From the NCBI GenBank assembly GCA_027029065.1, contig JALVGO010000090.1, positions 1-35,667 on the forward strand: 35,667 nt of DNA, read 5' to 3'. The notes beneath the pieces are model-generated. The model had not been told where the DNA came from and searched no databases. It worked only from the letters and a program-made list of their open reading frames with translations. A program made the translations under genes and the position numbers. Below, in pieces: positions 9,984 to 18,228 of the stretch. The first letter of the stretch is position 1, and each line of letters begins with the position of its first letter. This DNA is from Sulfurovum sp. (lineage in GTDB: Bacteria; Campylobacterota; Campylobacteria; Campylobacterales; Sulfurovaceae).

Positions 9984-10652
9984 CTACAACTGCGCCATTA
10001 GTGCCTTGACCTTCTTCAAATCTTCAAAGACCTCTTTTTTCGCACTCGGATTTCTCAGCAGAAAGCTTGGATGGTAGGTAGGGATGAGGATGTAGCCGTG
10101 CTGCTGGTGTAACGTACCGCGCACTTTGGTAATGCCCGTCTCATCTCCCGTTAGGTAATGGTATGCCGTACCTCCAAGGGTGATGATGATCTTGGGCTTG
10201 ACCAGCTCGATCTGTCTGTTCAGAAAGGGCTGGCAGGTGTGTGCCTCTGTGGGGGTCGGTACCCTGTTGTTGGGCGGGCGGCACTTGACGATGTTGGCGA
10301 TGTAGACCTCGCTTCTTGGGATGAGGAGAACATTCTCTATCATCTTTGTCAGCAGTTCGCCGGAGCGTCCGACAAAGGGTCTTCCCATGCTGTCTTCCGT
10401 TGCCCCCGGTCCCTCTCCGACAAACATGATCGCTGCGTTTGGGTTGCCCTCGCCAAAGACGACATTGGTACGGCTTTTGCTTAGTTCACACAGGTGGCAT
10501 TTGAGTGCCTGTTCTCTAAGTTTCTCCAAAGAGTCCGGCAGTGCCAGATCGGTCTCGTCTTCTTTGAATATGGAGGCGGAAGTGTAGCGGTATCCCAGCT
10601 GTTTAAGCTGGTAGAGCTGTTTGAGAAGCAGGGCATTTTTGAGATTTTTCAT
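9984..10652 (-). CDS. Family 4 (Fe-S) uracil-DNA glycosylase
   Basis: A 222-aa protein that would excise uracil from DNA as the first step of base-excision repair. The active-site signature GEGPGATEDSMGRPFVG begins at residue 79. Four cysteines at 52, 55, 124 and 140 fit the [4Fe-4S] ligands of family 4 UDGs. The second conserved motif, HPS, is at 194-196. The N-terminal 40 residues are an extension before the catalytic fold. It lies 24 bp downstream of the S41 protease gene on the same strand, so it may be the last gene of that operon, although a functional link is not obvious. The enzyme class is well supported; activity is not shown. Confidence 0.93.
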   Translation of the reverse strand: MKNLKNALLLKQLYQLKQLGYRYTSASIFKEDETDLALPDSLEKLREQALKCHLCELSKSRTNVVFGEGNPNAAIMFVGEGPGATEDSMGRPFVGRSGELLTKMIENVLLIPRSEVYIANIVKCRPPNNRVPTPTEAHTCQPFLNRQIELVKPKIIITLGGTAYHYLTGDETGITKVRGTLHQQHGYILIPTYHPSFLLRNPSAKKEVFEDLKKVKALMAQL

Positions 10653-10676
10653 AGCATGATTATAGCGCCATCATCG

Positions 10677-11879
10677 TTACAGACAGCTTCCTGAAACGAT
10701 GTAGTGTAGGGCGGTTTTGAACATGCGCTCTTCAGGGTCGCCGCGAAGGTGTTCAAGGTCATCCGGGGCGCTGCAGGTAGGCGGGATGCCTGAGAACGGT
10801 GTCGTTCCTCCTTGTGCATTTTTGACATAGAAGTTGATAAGAAAGTAGTAGTCATTGCCGTAGCTTCGCCCCTCCATACCGACATTTTTGCCATGGGTCG
10901 GTGTGCCGATAGTGATGACACTGTGTGCACCAAGATAGGGTTTGAGTGCACTGATGACCGCTTCACTGGCACTGGCGGTATCGGCAGTGACAAGGAAAAT
11001 GACCTGCTGCATGGTAAGCTCATTGCCGTCTTGCATCCCCTGCTCCTCAAAGGTATAGTAGCTGTTTTTGTCTTTGTTGTTTTCATTCCAGTCGAGGTAG
11101 AACTGGGTCGATCCGGGATGGGCATTGGTGATGTTGTCAAGCAAGATACTGGCGACAGCCACATCACCGCCGCCGTTGTAGCGCAGATCGACAACCAGTC
11201 TGTCCACAGCGGCATTTTTAAAGGTGCTAAAGGCGTTCTCAAGCTCTGTGACAGAACTTCCGGAGAAGGCATCGTAACGCAGGTAGCCTACGGTATGACC
11301 CCCGTAGGAGATGACTTTTGGCTCTGTTACCCTGTAGTGGTAGGTTGAGGGAGTGACCGATATATCGAGTATGGTACCGTGACGGTCGATGGTAAAACGG
11401 GCAGGGGTACCAAACTGTCTGGAGGCAGCCTGTATCGCTTCATAACTTGCCGGTTCGCCATTGATCTTGAGGATGGTGTCACCACGCTGGAGTTTGCCAT
11501 CGGCAGGTGAGCCAAGCAGTGTGGTGTAGATGCGGTATCCTTCAACATATCCAAATCCAAAACCGCCGGTCTGCTGAGAGGTGTAGGCTTCGTACTCCTG
11601 TGCGGTAATGGCAAAGCTCCATCTGTCCGGCGGAGTGACTTTTAGTGCATCTACAAGTGACTGTGGTGTTGTGTAGTTCTCATAGTCTATTTCCGGTGTG
11701 ACACGGTCGAACCAGAGGTATTCTGTCTGGAAAAGCTCATGTACGAAGATCTTCTCATCGAGCGTAAAGTTCTGCGGTGCGGATGTTTGCTGTGATGAAC
11801 GGGAACTGCTGCCGCCGCATCCGGAAAGCAGCAGAAGAAGTACCAGAAGGAAAGAGGTAAAATGTCGTTTTGTAGGCAT
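10677..11879 (-). CDS. S41 family (C-terminal-processing type) periplasmic lipoprotein protease
   Basis: A 400-aa protein. The signal sequence ends in LLSGC, with the lipid-accepting Cys at 21, followed by a Gly/Ser-rich tether. A PDZ-like domain covers roughly 105-165 (FGFGYVEG, LQRGDTILKINGE). The tail-protease core follows: DLRYNGGG at 231-238, the Ser nucleophile in TASASEA (Ser303 or Ser305, with 305 favoured by family alignment), and Lys331 in THGKNVG as the expected general base. It should act on periplasmic or envelope proteins. It starts 9 bp after the stop of the VWA-like gene, so the two are probably co-transcribed. Substrates are unknown. A role in processing its operon partners is speculation. 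Confidence 0.88.
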   Translation of the reverse strand: MPTKRHFTSFLLVLLLLLSGCGGSSSRSSQQTSAPQNFTLDEKIFVHELFQTEYLWFDRVTPEIDYENYTTPQSLVDALKVTPPDRWSFAITAQEYEAYTSQQTGGFGFGYVEGYRIYTTLLGSPADGKLQRGDTILKINGEPASYEAIQAASRQFGTPARFTIDRHGTILDISVTPSTYHYRVTEPKVISYGGHTVGYLRYDAFSGSSVTELENAFSTFKNAAVDRLVVDLRYNGGGDVAVASILLDNITNAHPGSTQFYLDWNENNKDKNSYYTFEEQGMQDGNELTMQQVIFLVTADTASASEAVISALKPYLGAHSVITIGTPTHGKNVGMEGRSYGNDYYFLINFYVKNAQGGTTPFSGIPPTCSAPDDLEHLRGDPEERMFKTALHYIVSGSCL

Positions 11880-11888
11880 GATGGAAAC

Positions 11889-12701
11889 CTACTCTATGTC
11901 TTCCAGCAGCATCGGTGTACCGATCGCTTTGAGGTTGCCGTGGGTGTTGTGGAAATAGTCTTTCCAGAATGCCGTAAGGCGTTCAAGGCTTTTGGCATCG
12001 CGGTAGGCCTTTTTGCTGCCTGTCGCACCGACAGCCATCATGTAGATACGGGCATTGTCAAAGTCTGCAAGAAAGCCGCTTTTTGCCACTTTCTGAAGCT
12101 CTTTTTTGCGGTCTATCTTTTTGATGCCTCCTTTGCGGTAGAAGGAGGTAATGGCAGAGTGTTCCAGCCCGTCAGAGAGGATGAGTACCACCTTTTCGCT
12201 CGCTTTTGAAGGTTTGACGACACGCTTGGAGAGGTCGTGCAGAGAGCGGAAGATATCAGAGTGGGGCAGGTTTTTGTTTGCGCCCTTGAGTACGTGTACC
12301 AGTGCCTTGGTTGCTTTTTTCTTGGCGTAGCGGTACTGTCCGTTCATACACGCTTTGTACTTGCGCAGTTTCTTTTTGGCGATGTCATACTCGGAACGTT
12401 TTGCCAGCAGCGGTTCGACAAATCCCTGGTAGGCGATATCGGCATATTTGCCGTTGGCATTGGCAGAGAAGGAGGCGATGGTGATAGCGTAGCCGTTTTT
12501 GATGAAATGCATCATGTTTTTGTATGTGTAGATCATCATCTTCTTGTCCAGCGGCGTAGTCTGGTCGACAAAGATGAAGAGCTCTTTGGCAGGGATGTTG
12601 TCTTCAAGCGCGATATCGAGTGCTTTGTAGCAGCTTGGCACATCGTTGCGGGCACTAAGCAGGGCACTGAGTGTCAGCAGTATCAGAAAAATACGTCTCA
12701 T
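11889..12701 (-). CDS. Periplasmic von Willebrand A-like protein, function unknown
   Basis: A 270-aa protein. Residues 1-17 form a cleavable signal peptide. The remainder has the alternating strand/helix pattern of a VWA domain: strand LFIFVDQT (41-48), with Asp46 at the first MIDAS position, and VVLILSDGLEHSA (171-183), with the SDG that often forms the third MIDAS element. The first motif reads DQTTP rather than the usual DxSxS, so metal binding may be altered. The middle (100-135) is strongly basic. The ATG follows the stop codon of the upstream membrane protein with no intervening base, which implies translational coupling and joint function. I do not recognise a named family. The VWA call is by pattern only. 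Confidence 0.65.
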   Translation of the reverse strand: MRRIFLILLTLSALLSARNDVPSCYKALDIALEDNIPAKELFIFVDQTTPLDKKMMIYTYKNMMHFIKNGYAITIASFSANANGKYADIAYQGFVEPLLAKRSEYDIAKKKLRKYKACMNGQYRYAKKKATKALVHVLKGANKNLPHSDIFRSLHDLSKRVVKPSKASEKVVLILSDGLEHSAITSFYRKGGIKKIDRKKELQKVAKSGFLADFDNARIYMMAVGATGSKKAYRDAKSLERLTAFWKDYFHNTHGNLKAIGTPMLLEDIE

Positions 12702-14063
12702 TTATTTATCCTCGAATTCAAGATATTTTTTGAAGGTTCTGTCCTTGTTGTTGCGCAGCAGTGCGGTTGTCTCTGCATCGGTACCGCTGTTGTCGTTGAT
12801 GATGTTCATCTTGTGCTGCAGCTTCTGAAGCTGTTTCTGTGCTACTCTTGCGATGTGGGTCTTGGCACGCTCATAGTAGCTGAGGAACGCCTTTTTGGTA
12901 CTGAACCCGCGCAGGCACTCGTACGCCTCTTTCGATTCGCGTCCGGCAAAATCGTAGTGCATACCGAAGAAGATACCCAGTATCTGGATGAAGACAAAGA
13001 GCAGACCGAGTATCATGAAGGTAGCATCACCGCCTTTCTGGTTGGTCTCATCTTCGATACTGGCGCTGTTTGGTGCCGGTTTGCTGCCGCTGTCTGCTTT
13101 GGGTGCGTCGTTGCCAAAGAGTGCAGAGAGATCCTCCTCTGCATCTTTGCTGTCGGCATCGCCAAAGAGTGCACCGACATCATTGTCGCTTCCTGCATCG
13201 GCATCGCCAAAAGGGGAAGCGCTGTCGTCATTGAAGATATTGATGGCACTCTCATGGGCAGAGGCGATCTCCTGCACGAGCACCTGATGTCTGATGTAGG
13301 TAGCTCCCACAGCAACAGCGATGATAAACGCCAGTGTCAGCATGGTCTTGGTGTAGGTAGTCTTGACCTTGTCGTTGACATCGAGACGATTGAGCATACG
13401 GATGTAGTTTGGGGATGTCTTGTCATCAAACGTGTTATCAATGGTAATGAGTTGTTCATCAGGCTTGAGGTCACGCCAGTTGCTGCCGCCGGCATTGTCA
13501 TTTTTGTACCATCGGCGGATCTTTTTGATGAGTGTGTTTTTGTGAAGCTCCTGCCCGGTAAGGTGGGTCAGCCAAACCAGAAGGATCGCCAGCATGGCAG
13601 CAACCCCAACGGCACCTTTTTGCTGTGTCGCTTCACTCGCACCGGGAATGGTGAACCCTGCAAGCACATAGGCAAACCCAAACGCTTCGACGATCACCAG
13701 TACAAAGATCATCACCCAGATGAATGTCGGAGTAGGTTTGCGTCCCAGCTCCCCGACAGCATGGAGGTAGTCTTTTGCCTCATCATACGACTCGTCATCG
13801 AGATCGACCTTCTCGTAGAAGTTGTAGTAGTCCCGACACAGACGCTCTTCGGAGTAGAACCATTTGTGGTTTTCGTCAAACCCCTCGATGTCTTTTGCCA
13901 GACGGGAGAGTTTCCCGATAACAGGGAAGTTGTAGGTGAAATTGAGCCACCAGAACTTTACCTCCTGCCAATGCGTGATCATGAAGGCGAGGAGTATAAC
14001 TCCAAAGCCCAACAGCAGTGTCTCTATCTGATGCATCATAATAAATGCCCATATCTGTTCCAT
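12702..14063 (-). CDS. Polytopic inner-membrane protein with acidic LFGDAD-type repeats, function unknown
   Basis: The start is set at the ATG at 14063 because a strong GAGGAG site lies 8 bases upstream of it. An in-frame ATG ten codons earlier has no such site. The protein has 453 aa. Hydrophobic segments lie near residues 12-32, 115-142, 152-175, 245-265 and 348-372. Between the last two, residues about 270-330 form a very acidic loop with three similar short units (SPFGDADAG, ALFGDADSK, ALFGNDAPK). A basic, coiled-coil-like C-terminus follows. It is the first gene of a minus-strand operon with the VWA-like protein (zero gap), the S41 protease and udg. It may anchor an envelope complex. No family recognised. 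Confidence 0.75.
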   Translation of the reverse strand: MEQIWAFIMMHQIETLLLGFGVILLAFMITHWQEVKFWWLNFTYNFPVIGKLSRLAKDIEGFDENHKWFYSEERLCRDYYNFYEKVDLDDESYDEAKDYLHAVGELGRKPTPTFIWVMIFVLVIVEAFGFAYVLAGFTIPGASEATQQKGAVGVAAMLAILLVWLTHLTGQELHKNTLIKKIRRWYKNDNAGGSNWRDLKPDEQLITIDNTFDDKTSPNYIRMLNRLDVNDKVKTTYTKTMLTLAFIIAVAVGATYIRHQVLVQEIASAHESAINIFNDDSASPFGDADAGSDNDVGALFGDADSKDAEEDLSALFGNDAPKADSGSKPAPNSASIEDETNQKGGDATFMILGLLFVFIQILGIFFGMHYDFAGRESKEAYECLRGFSTKKAFLSYYERAKTHIARVAQKQLQKLQHKMNIINDNSGTDAETTALLRNNKDRTFKKYLEFEDK

Positions 14064-14222
14064 ATTGATTCTCTCCTCTGAATTTACAGCCAATTATAAC
14101 CAAAATTCATTTGAAAAGATCTCCAAAAAAACAAAAAGTGATACATTTTATGTTATTAAAATGATATAATTTAACGATATTTTTATAATAATATTATTTT
14201 TGGGAACATTAAAGGAGTGAAA

Positions 14223-14600
14223 GTGAATGAAAAACGTATTCTTATCGTGGATGATGTAAATTTCAATATTGAGTTTGAAACCAAATTGATCAAAAATCTG
14301 ATGGTAGGCTATAAAATCAATATAAAAATAGATGAAGCCAACAGTGTACAGGATGCACTGAAAATGATTGACGAGAATAAAGATTATGATGCGATGATTA
14401 TCGATATGAATCTGCCAGATGGTTCAGGTGTCGATATCGCGAAAAAAGCACGTGAAAAGAGTGATAAAACACGGCTTGCCGCACTGACAATCTATCCGAA
14501 CGAGTATGAAGCAGAGCGTCCCTATTTTGATCTGTTCCTGAAAAAACCGCTTATGATGGATGCTTTTAACCAAAATTTCATTCGCCTTCTGCAACTTTAA
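14223..14600 (+). CDS. Single-domain response regulator (receiver only)
   Basis: The GTG at 14223 is preferred: AAAGGAG ends 5 bases before it, whereas the in-frame GTG at 14217 overlaps that site. A 125-aa CheY-like receiver: acidic pair Asp10-Asp11, phospho-acceptor Asp61 in AMIIDMNLPDG, switch Thr89 and conserved Lys108 in FLKKPL. There is no output domain, so it should act by protein contact or as a phosphate shuttle. A TATAAT at 14165-14170 is a plausible -10, with a weak -35. It is followed 17 bp later by the GGDEF/EAL gene on the same strand, suggesting that it controls that enzyme or shares its input. It is the first gene of a signalling island that runs to 22164. Confidence 0.88.
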   Translation: MNEKRILIVDDVNFNIEFETKLIKNLMVGYKINIKIDEANSVQDALKMIDENKDYDAMIIDMNLPDGSGVDIAKKAREKSDKTRLAALTIYPNEYEAERPYFDLFLKKPLMMDAFNQNFIRLLQL

Positions 14601-14617
14601 CGCCGGAAATTCATACA

Positions 14618-15949
14618 ATGATGGGAAGGGGAGTACCACAGCAGTACGAGGAGGTTGACAGTCTAACCGGACTCTATTCCAAAGCGGCGCTGCTTTCTAT
14701 CCTCTCTGAACGTTTTTTGTCTTCTTCACAACCTCTTACTTCCGCGCTGCTCTATATGGAGTTCGACGAGCTTGCGCGTTTCAATGACACTTTTGGCTAT
14801 GAGATCGATGATATACTGCTTGAAAAACTTGCACATCGGCTGCGTGCCCATCTGAACGATGAACTTTTTGCAAGGGTTGGTACATACCGTTTTGCTATTG
14901 TGACAGACTATAACGACAAGACAGAGCTGAAACGGCTGGCAGAAACCATTGTCACCTCTCTGCGTGAACCGTTCAATATCGAAGGGACGATGTTCTATAT
15001 TACAGTTACTATCGGAATTGCAGTGGTTACAGAGTCAGTGGGGTCAGCAAAGATGCTGCTGAAATACGCCGAAAGTACCATGCAGCAGTTGCAGAAAGAC
15101 GGTACCAACCATATTGGCTTTTATATGCCTGCCGATGAAAACCACCTCAAGACCGAACTTCAGTTGATGAAGGATATTCCCGGTGCTATTGACAGGGGAG
15201 AGTTCTATATGGTCTATCAGCCGCAGTATCTCCCTGACAAGGGATACTACACAGGAGCAGAGGTATTGACACGGTGGCTTCATCCGCAGCTCGGTGATAT
15301 CTCACCGGAACGGTTTATTCCTCTTGCAGAGAAGAGCGGTATGATCGTACCGCTTACTGTCTTTATTTTGATTGAGACTTCAAAAATGTTTGAAAGGCTT
15401 GAAGCCAAGGGCATACATGATTTCACGCTCTCAGTTAATGTGCCGGCATCTGTTCTTTTGGAACAGAGTTTTCTGGATACGATTGCATTTTTGCAGCAGG
15501 GCTACAAACTTCCGGAAGGAAGGCTGATCATCGAGATTATGGAAGATACGATCCCTGAAAATATTGACAGTTTTGTCGCACTTCTGACAAATCTGAAAGA
15601 GATGGGGATCGGTATTGCCATCGATGACTTTGGTACAGGCAATACCTCACTCCATTACCTGATGCGTTTTCCTGCAGATGCTCTCAAGGTTGACCGTTCA
15701 TTTGTACGGAATATCCATACCGATCAAAAAGTCCTTTTGCTCTTTCGTGCCATAAGAGATATGGCAAATGCACTTCATATGAAAATGGTTGCCGAGGGTG
15801 TAGAGGAGAGTGGTGAGGCAGAGATCATGAAATCTCTGGGAGATATCGTGATACAGGGCTACTACTATAGTAAGCCGATCGGAGCGGATGCACTGCTCTT
15901 TCTTTTACAGACAAGAGAGAGATCTGTTTATTACTCCCCCAACGAATAA
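14618..15949 (+). CDS. Degenerate GGDEF plus EAL protein, probable c-di-GMP phosphodiesterase
   Basis: A 443-aa cytosolic protein without membrane segments. Residues 10-170 form a GGDEF fold starting at DSLTGLYSK, but the signature loop reads VGTYRF (87-92), so diguanylate cyclase activity should be absent. Residues 180-430 form an EAL domain with key residues kept: EVLTRW (215-220), Asn274 in NVPAS, Glu307, DDFGTG (336-341), KVDRSF (357-362) and VAEGVE (391-396). Hydrolysis of c-di-GMP to pGpG is therefore expected. It follows the receiver gene by 17 bp. No strong ribosome site is visible at the ATG, consistent with coupling. Its last seven codons and stop lie inside the left arm of a 35-bp inverted repeat. 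Confidence 0.87.
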   Translation: MMGRGVPQQYEEVDSLTGLYSKAALLSILSERFLSSSQPLTSALLYMEFDELARFNDTFGYEIDDILLEKLAHRLRAHLNDELFARVGTYRFAIVTDYNDKTELKRLAETIVTSLREPFNIEGTMFYITVTIGIAVVTESVGSAKMLLKYAESTMQQLQKDGTNHIGFYMPADENHLKTELQLMKDIPGAIDRGEFYMVYQPQYLPDKGYYTGAEVLTRWLHPQLGDISPERFIPLAEKSGMIVPLTVFILIETSKMFERLEAKGIHDFTLSVNVPASVLLEQSFLDTIAFLQQGYKLPEGRLIIEIMEDTIPENIDSFVALLTNLKEMGIGIAIDDFGTGNTSLHYLMRFPADALKVDRSFVRNIHTDQKVLLLFRAIRDMANALHMKMVAEGVEESGEAEIMKSLGDIVIQGYYYSKPIGADALLFLLQTRERSVYYSPNE

Positions 15950-16201
15950 GCTGAATTTTTGATGCTGCAATTTCGTTCATAATCAAGGCAGATTTTTGAA
16001 GGACTCGCCGTAGCGAATTCGAAAAAATCTAACGCCGAGTATGGACGAAAGTGCAGCACCCTTCGGGGAGAGCGATACGAAACGATCTGCACGCAAAAAA
16101 AACTTTGAATTACCTACGGGTAGTCCTGCAGATTTTTTCACGTACATATCGCCTCGTCTCGCTCTCTCAAAAATTCAGCTTATTCGTTGGGGGAGTAATA
16201 A
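15928..16201. repeat. Composite palindromic element closed by a 35-bp perfect inverted repeat
   Basis: Positions 15928-15962 and 16167-16201 are perfect reverse complements (35 bp). Between them sit two long imperfect palindromes. The first is 15964-16057 (arms of about 36 nt, beginning GCTGCAATTTCG and ending CGAAAGTGCAGC). The second is 16068-16166 (arms beginning GAGAGCGATACGA and ending TCGTCTCGCTCTC). Folded, this gives a closing stem with two hairpins, like a three-way junction. The left arm covers the end of the EAL gene. No protein is encoded that could move it. This element and the next entry occupy most of the 590-bp gap before the hybrid kinase. Confidence 0.9.
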
Positions 16202-16336
16202 TTTGCATTCATTATCGCATTTACGGACTTTGCATAAAACTCATCGCAGAATCTACGGGTGTGACTTAAATTTGGTGTAACCTCTGTCACTACGAGTATA
16301 ATATATATTCAAAGAATCCTATTTCAGGGTTTGAGT
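16200..16336. repeat. Second copy of the dispersed intergenic element
   Basis: This is colinear with about 7703-7835. It shares blocks such as ATCGCATT, GCATAAAA, CTACGGGT, TACGAG and the nearly identical end ATTCAAAGAATCCTATTTC. By eye, identity is roughly 70-75% over about 130 bp. The left inverted-repeat arm of copy 1 is missing here and is replaced by the 35-bp arm of the composite element, so this copy looks truncated or fused. The following 16337-16484 is A/T-rich and holds no gene I can support, only SD-like AAAGGAG at about 16420. Confidence 0.75.
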
Positions 16337-16484
16337 ATTTGTAGACATATTGTGTAGGAAAATTCCTATATACAAAAGAGAATATTTTTGGTAGTATCCT
16401 GATAACTACAATAGCTGAAAGGAGATCTTGGCTTCTTCCTCTATCTAGATAGATCAGAATGCTTTTTGGGAGGAGGACGAAGTG

Positions 16485-16547
16485 ATGGGTGTTCAGTATG
16501 AAAGAAAAAATAAAAGAAAATTAACATCAGGAGTGTGTGGTGCCTAG
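16485..16547 (+). CDS. 20-codon leader peptide overlapping the hybrid kinase start
   Basis: An ATG at 16485 sits 6-7 bases after a very strong GGGAGGAGG site. It opens a 20-residue basic peptide (starts MGVQYERKNKRK, ends VCGA) that stops at TAG 16545-16547, inside the first codons of the kinase in another frame. Ribosomes ending here would be delivered to the kinase GTG at 16540, which suggests translational coupling or attenuation. The strong ribosome site is the main evidence. No homolog is recognised and the peptide may have no function of its own. Confidence 0.5.
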   Translation: MGVQYERKNKRKLTSGVCGA

Positions 16548-18141
16548 ACCGATTCAGGAGCTTCTACAAGAGGTAGGAGAACTTTCAATACTCTATATTG
16601 AAGATAACGCACTGGTAAGAGAGAGTACCCTTGAACTGATTCAAATGTTTTTTGACCATGTCGATGTTGCTGTTGACGGGGAAGAGGGGCTTCAGAAGTA
16701 TCAGGCGTACTATGAGGCACATCAGCGTAACTACGATATTGTACTGACAGATATCAATATGCCGAAAATGAACGGTATCGAGATGATCAGAGAGATCAAA
16801 GCACTGCATGAAAGACAGGATATTATCGTACTCTCCGCACACAATGAAAGCTCCTATCTGATCAAACTTATTGACCTTGAAGTAAGCAACTTTATTTTCA
16901 AACCTATTGAGATAGAGCGTTTTGAAAAAATTTTTTCTCATGTAATCGATATCATTATTCAAAAGCGTCAGTTCAGACAGATGAACGAATACTTGGCACG
17001 CTCCAAACAGCTGGCGGAAGAGGCAACGAAACAGAAGAGCCAGTTCCTTGCCAATATGTCCCACGAGATACGTACGCCGCTCAATGCCATTGTCGGTTTC
17101 ATCAAACTGCTTGAAGAGAAAGAGACCGATGAAGAAAAACTCAAATATATGCATGTGATCAAAAACTCTTCCGATTCACTGGTACAGATCATCAATGATA
17201 TTCTGGATATCAGTAAAATCGAAAGTGGAAAGTTGAAGATCGAACCCTACAATTTCAACCCCTATGATGATCTTATCGCTATTGCAGAGCTGTTTCAGGC
17301 AAAAGCAGCCGAAAAGCATATCAATTTCAAGATCAAATACAATAACAATATGCCTAAGATCCTTTTTGGCGATGCACTGCGTATCAAGCAGATCTTTACC
17401 AACCTGCTCTCCAATGCGATCAAGTTTACACCGGAAGGGTCGATGGTAAAGAGTGTGGTCTGGTACAAAAACGACCGTTTGAACATACTTGTAAAAGATT
17501 ATGGCATCGGGATCAGCGAAGAGAAACAGAGAAGTATCTTTGAACCCTTTACACAGGCAGACGGTTCGACAGCGCGCGTCTATGGCGGTACCGGACTGGG
17601 GCTTACCATTTCTCTGGAGCTGAGTCGAATGCTTGGCGGTGAACTGACTCTCAAAAGCGAGGTAGGCAAAGGAAGTACCTTCAAACTCTCCATACCGTTG
17701 CCGCTTGGGAAGGAAGAGGAAGAAGTGGAAGAGGAGGATGTTGCATTATCCGGACATATTCTCATCGTAGAAGATTATGAAGCCAATAGAATGTTCCTAA
17801 GCATCATCCTTGAGAATTTTGGTTTGACCTATGAGATGGCAAATGACGGACTTGAGGCGATTGAGAAGTTTAAAACCGGCAGTTATGACCTGATTTTGAT
17901 GGATGAAAATATGCCGAATATGGGCGGTATGGATGCCGCCAAGCAGATAGCGAAGATTGAAGAGGAGGAAGGTATGCCGCATACACCGGTTGTATCGCTT
18001 ACTGCCAATGCACTCAAAGGAGACAAAGAGCGTTTCCTTGCTGCAGGTTTTGACGGGTATCTGAGCAAACCGGTTGATCCTGACCTGCTTAAACGTACCA
18101 TTCAGAGGCTGCTTTTTTCACATAGTAAAACGGGAGAGTAA
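16540..18141 (+). CDS. Hybrid histidine kinase, receiver-HisKA-HATPase-receiver
   Basis: The GTG at 16540 is chosen because CAGGAG ends 6 bases before it. The GTG at 16537 is too close. A 533-aa cytosolic protein with no membrane segment. N-terminal receiver: acidic pair Glu21-Asp22, Asp71, Lys121. HisKA: NMSHEIRTPLN, with His175. HATPase: N-box NLLSNAIKFTPEG, G1 DYGIGIS, F-box FEPFTQADGS, G2 GGTGLGL. After an acidic linker (391-400) comes a C-terminal receiver: Glu411-Asp412, Asp455 and Lys510. An N-terminal receiver implies that it is driven by another kinase rather than by a ligand. The nearby Hpt gene (20106) is a natural phosphorelay partner for its C-terminal receiver. Confidence 0.93.
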   Translation: MPRPIQELLQEVGELSILYIEDNALVRESTLELIQMFFDHVDVAVDGEEGLQKYQAYYEAHQRNYDIVLTDINMPKMNGIEMIREIKALHERQDIIVLSAHNESSYLIKLIDLEVSNFIFKPIEIERFEKIFSHVIDIIIQKRQFRQMNEYLARSKQLAEEATKQKSQFLANMSHEIRTPLNAIVGFIKLLEEKETDEEKLKYMHVIKNSSDSLVQIINDILDISKIESGKLKIEPYNFNPYDDLIAIAELFQAKAAEKHINFKIKYNNNMPKILFGDALRIKQIFTNLLSNAIKFTPEGSMVKSVVWYKNDRLNILVKDYGIGISEEKQRSIFEPFTQADGSTARVYGGTGLGLTISLELSRMLGGELTLKSEVGKGSTFKLSIPLPLGKEEEEVEEEDVALSGHILIVEDYEANRMFLSIILENFGLTYEMANDGLEAIEKFKTGSYDLILMDENMPNMGGMDAAKQIAKIEEEEGMPHTPVVSLTANALKGDKERFLAAGFDGYLSKPVDPDLLKRTIQRLLFSHSKTGE

Positions 18142-18228
18142 CTAACGTATGGAAGAACTTCATCTTTCCTTGTAATCAACCATTCGGATACACCTATCCG
18201 TTTTATCTGGCTTTCAACAGTTGTCTAT

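Noticed and set aside
12237..14081. A 614-codon plus-strand frame antisense to the membrane protein and VWA-like genes
   Set aside because: The minus-strand genes have ribosome sites, signal and membrane segments and coupled stops. The plus-strand frame has a Cys/His/Val-rich shadow composition and no recognisable domain.
14217..14222. GTG at 14217 as start of the receiver gene
   Set aside because: It overlaps the AAAGGAG ribosome site. The GTG at 14223 has correct spacing.
16041..16280. Short frames across the palindromic element
   Set aside because: They cross the inverted repeats, lack ribosome sites and give no protein-like sequence. The region is better explained as structured repeat DNA.
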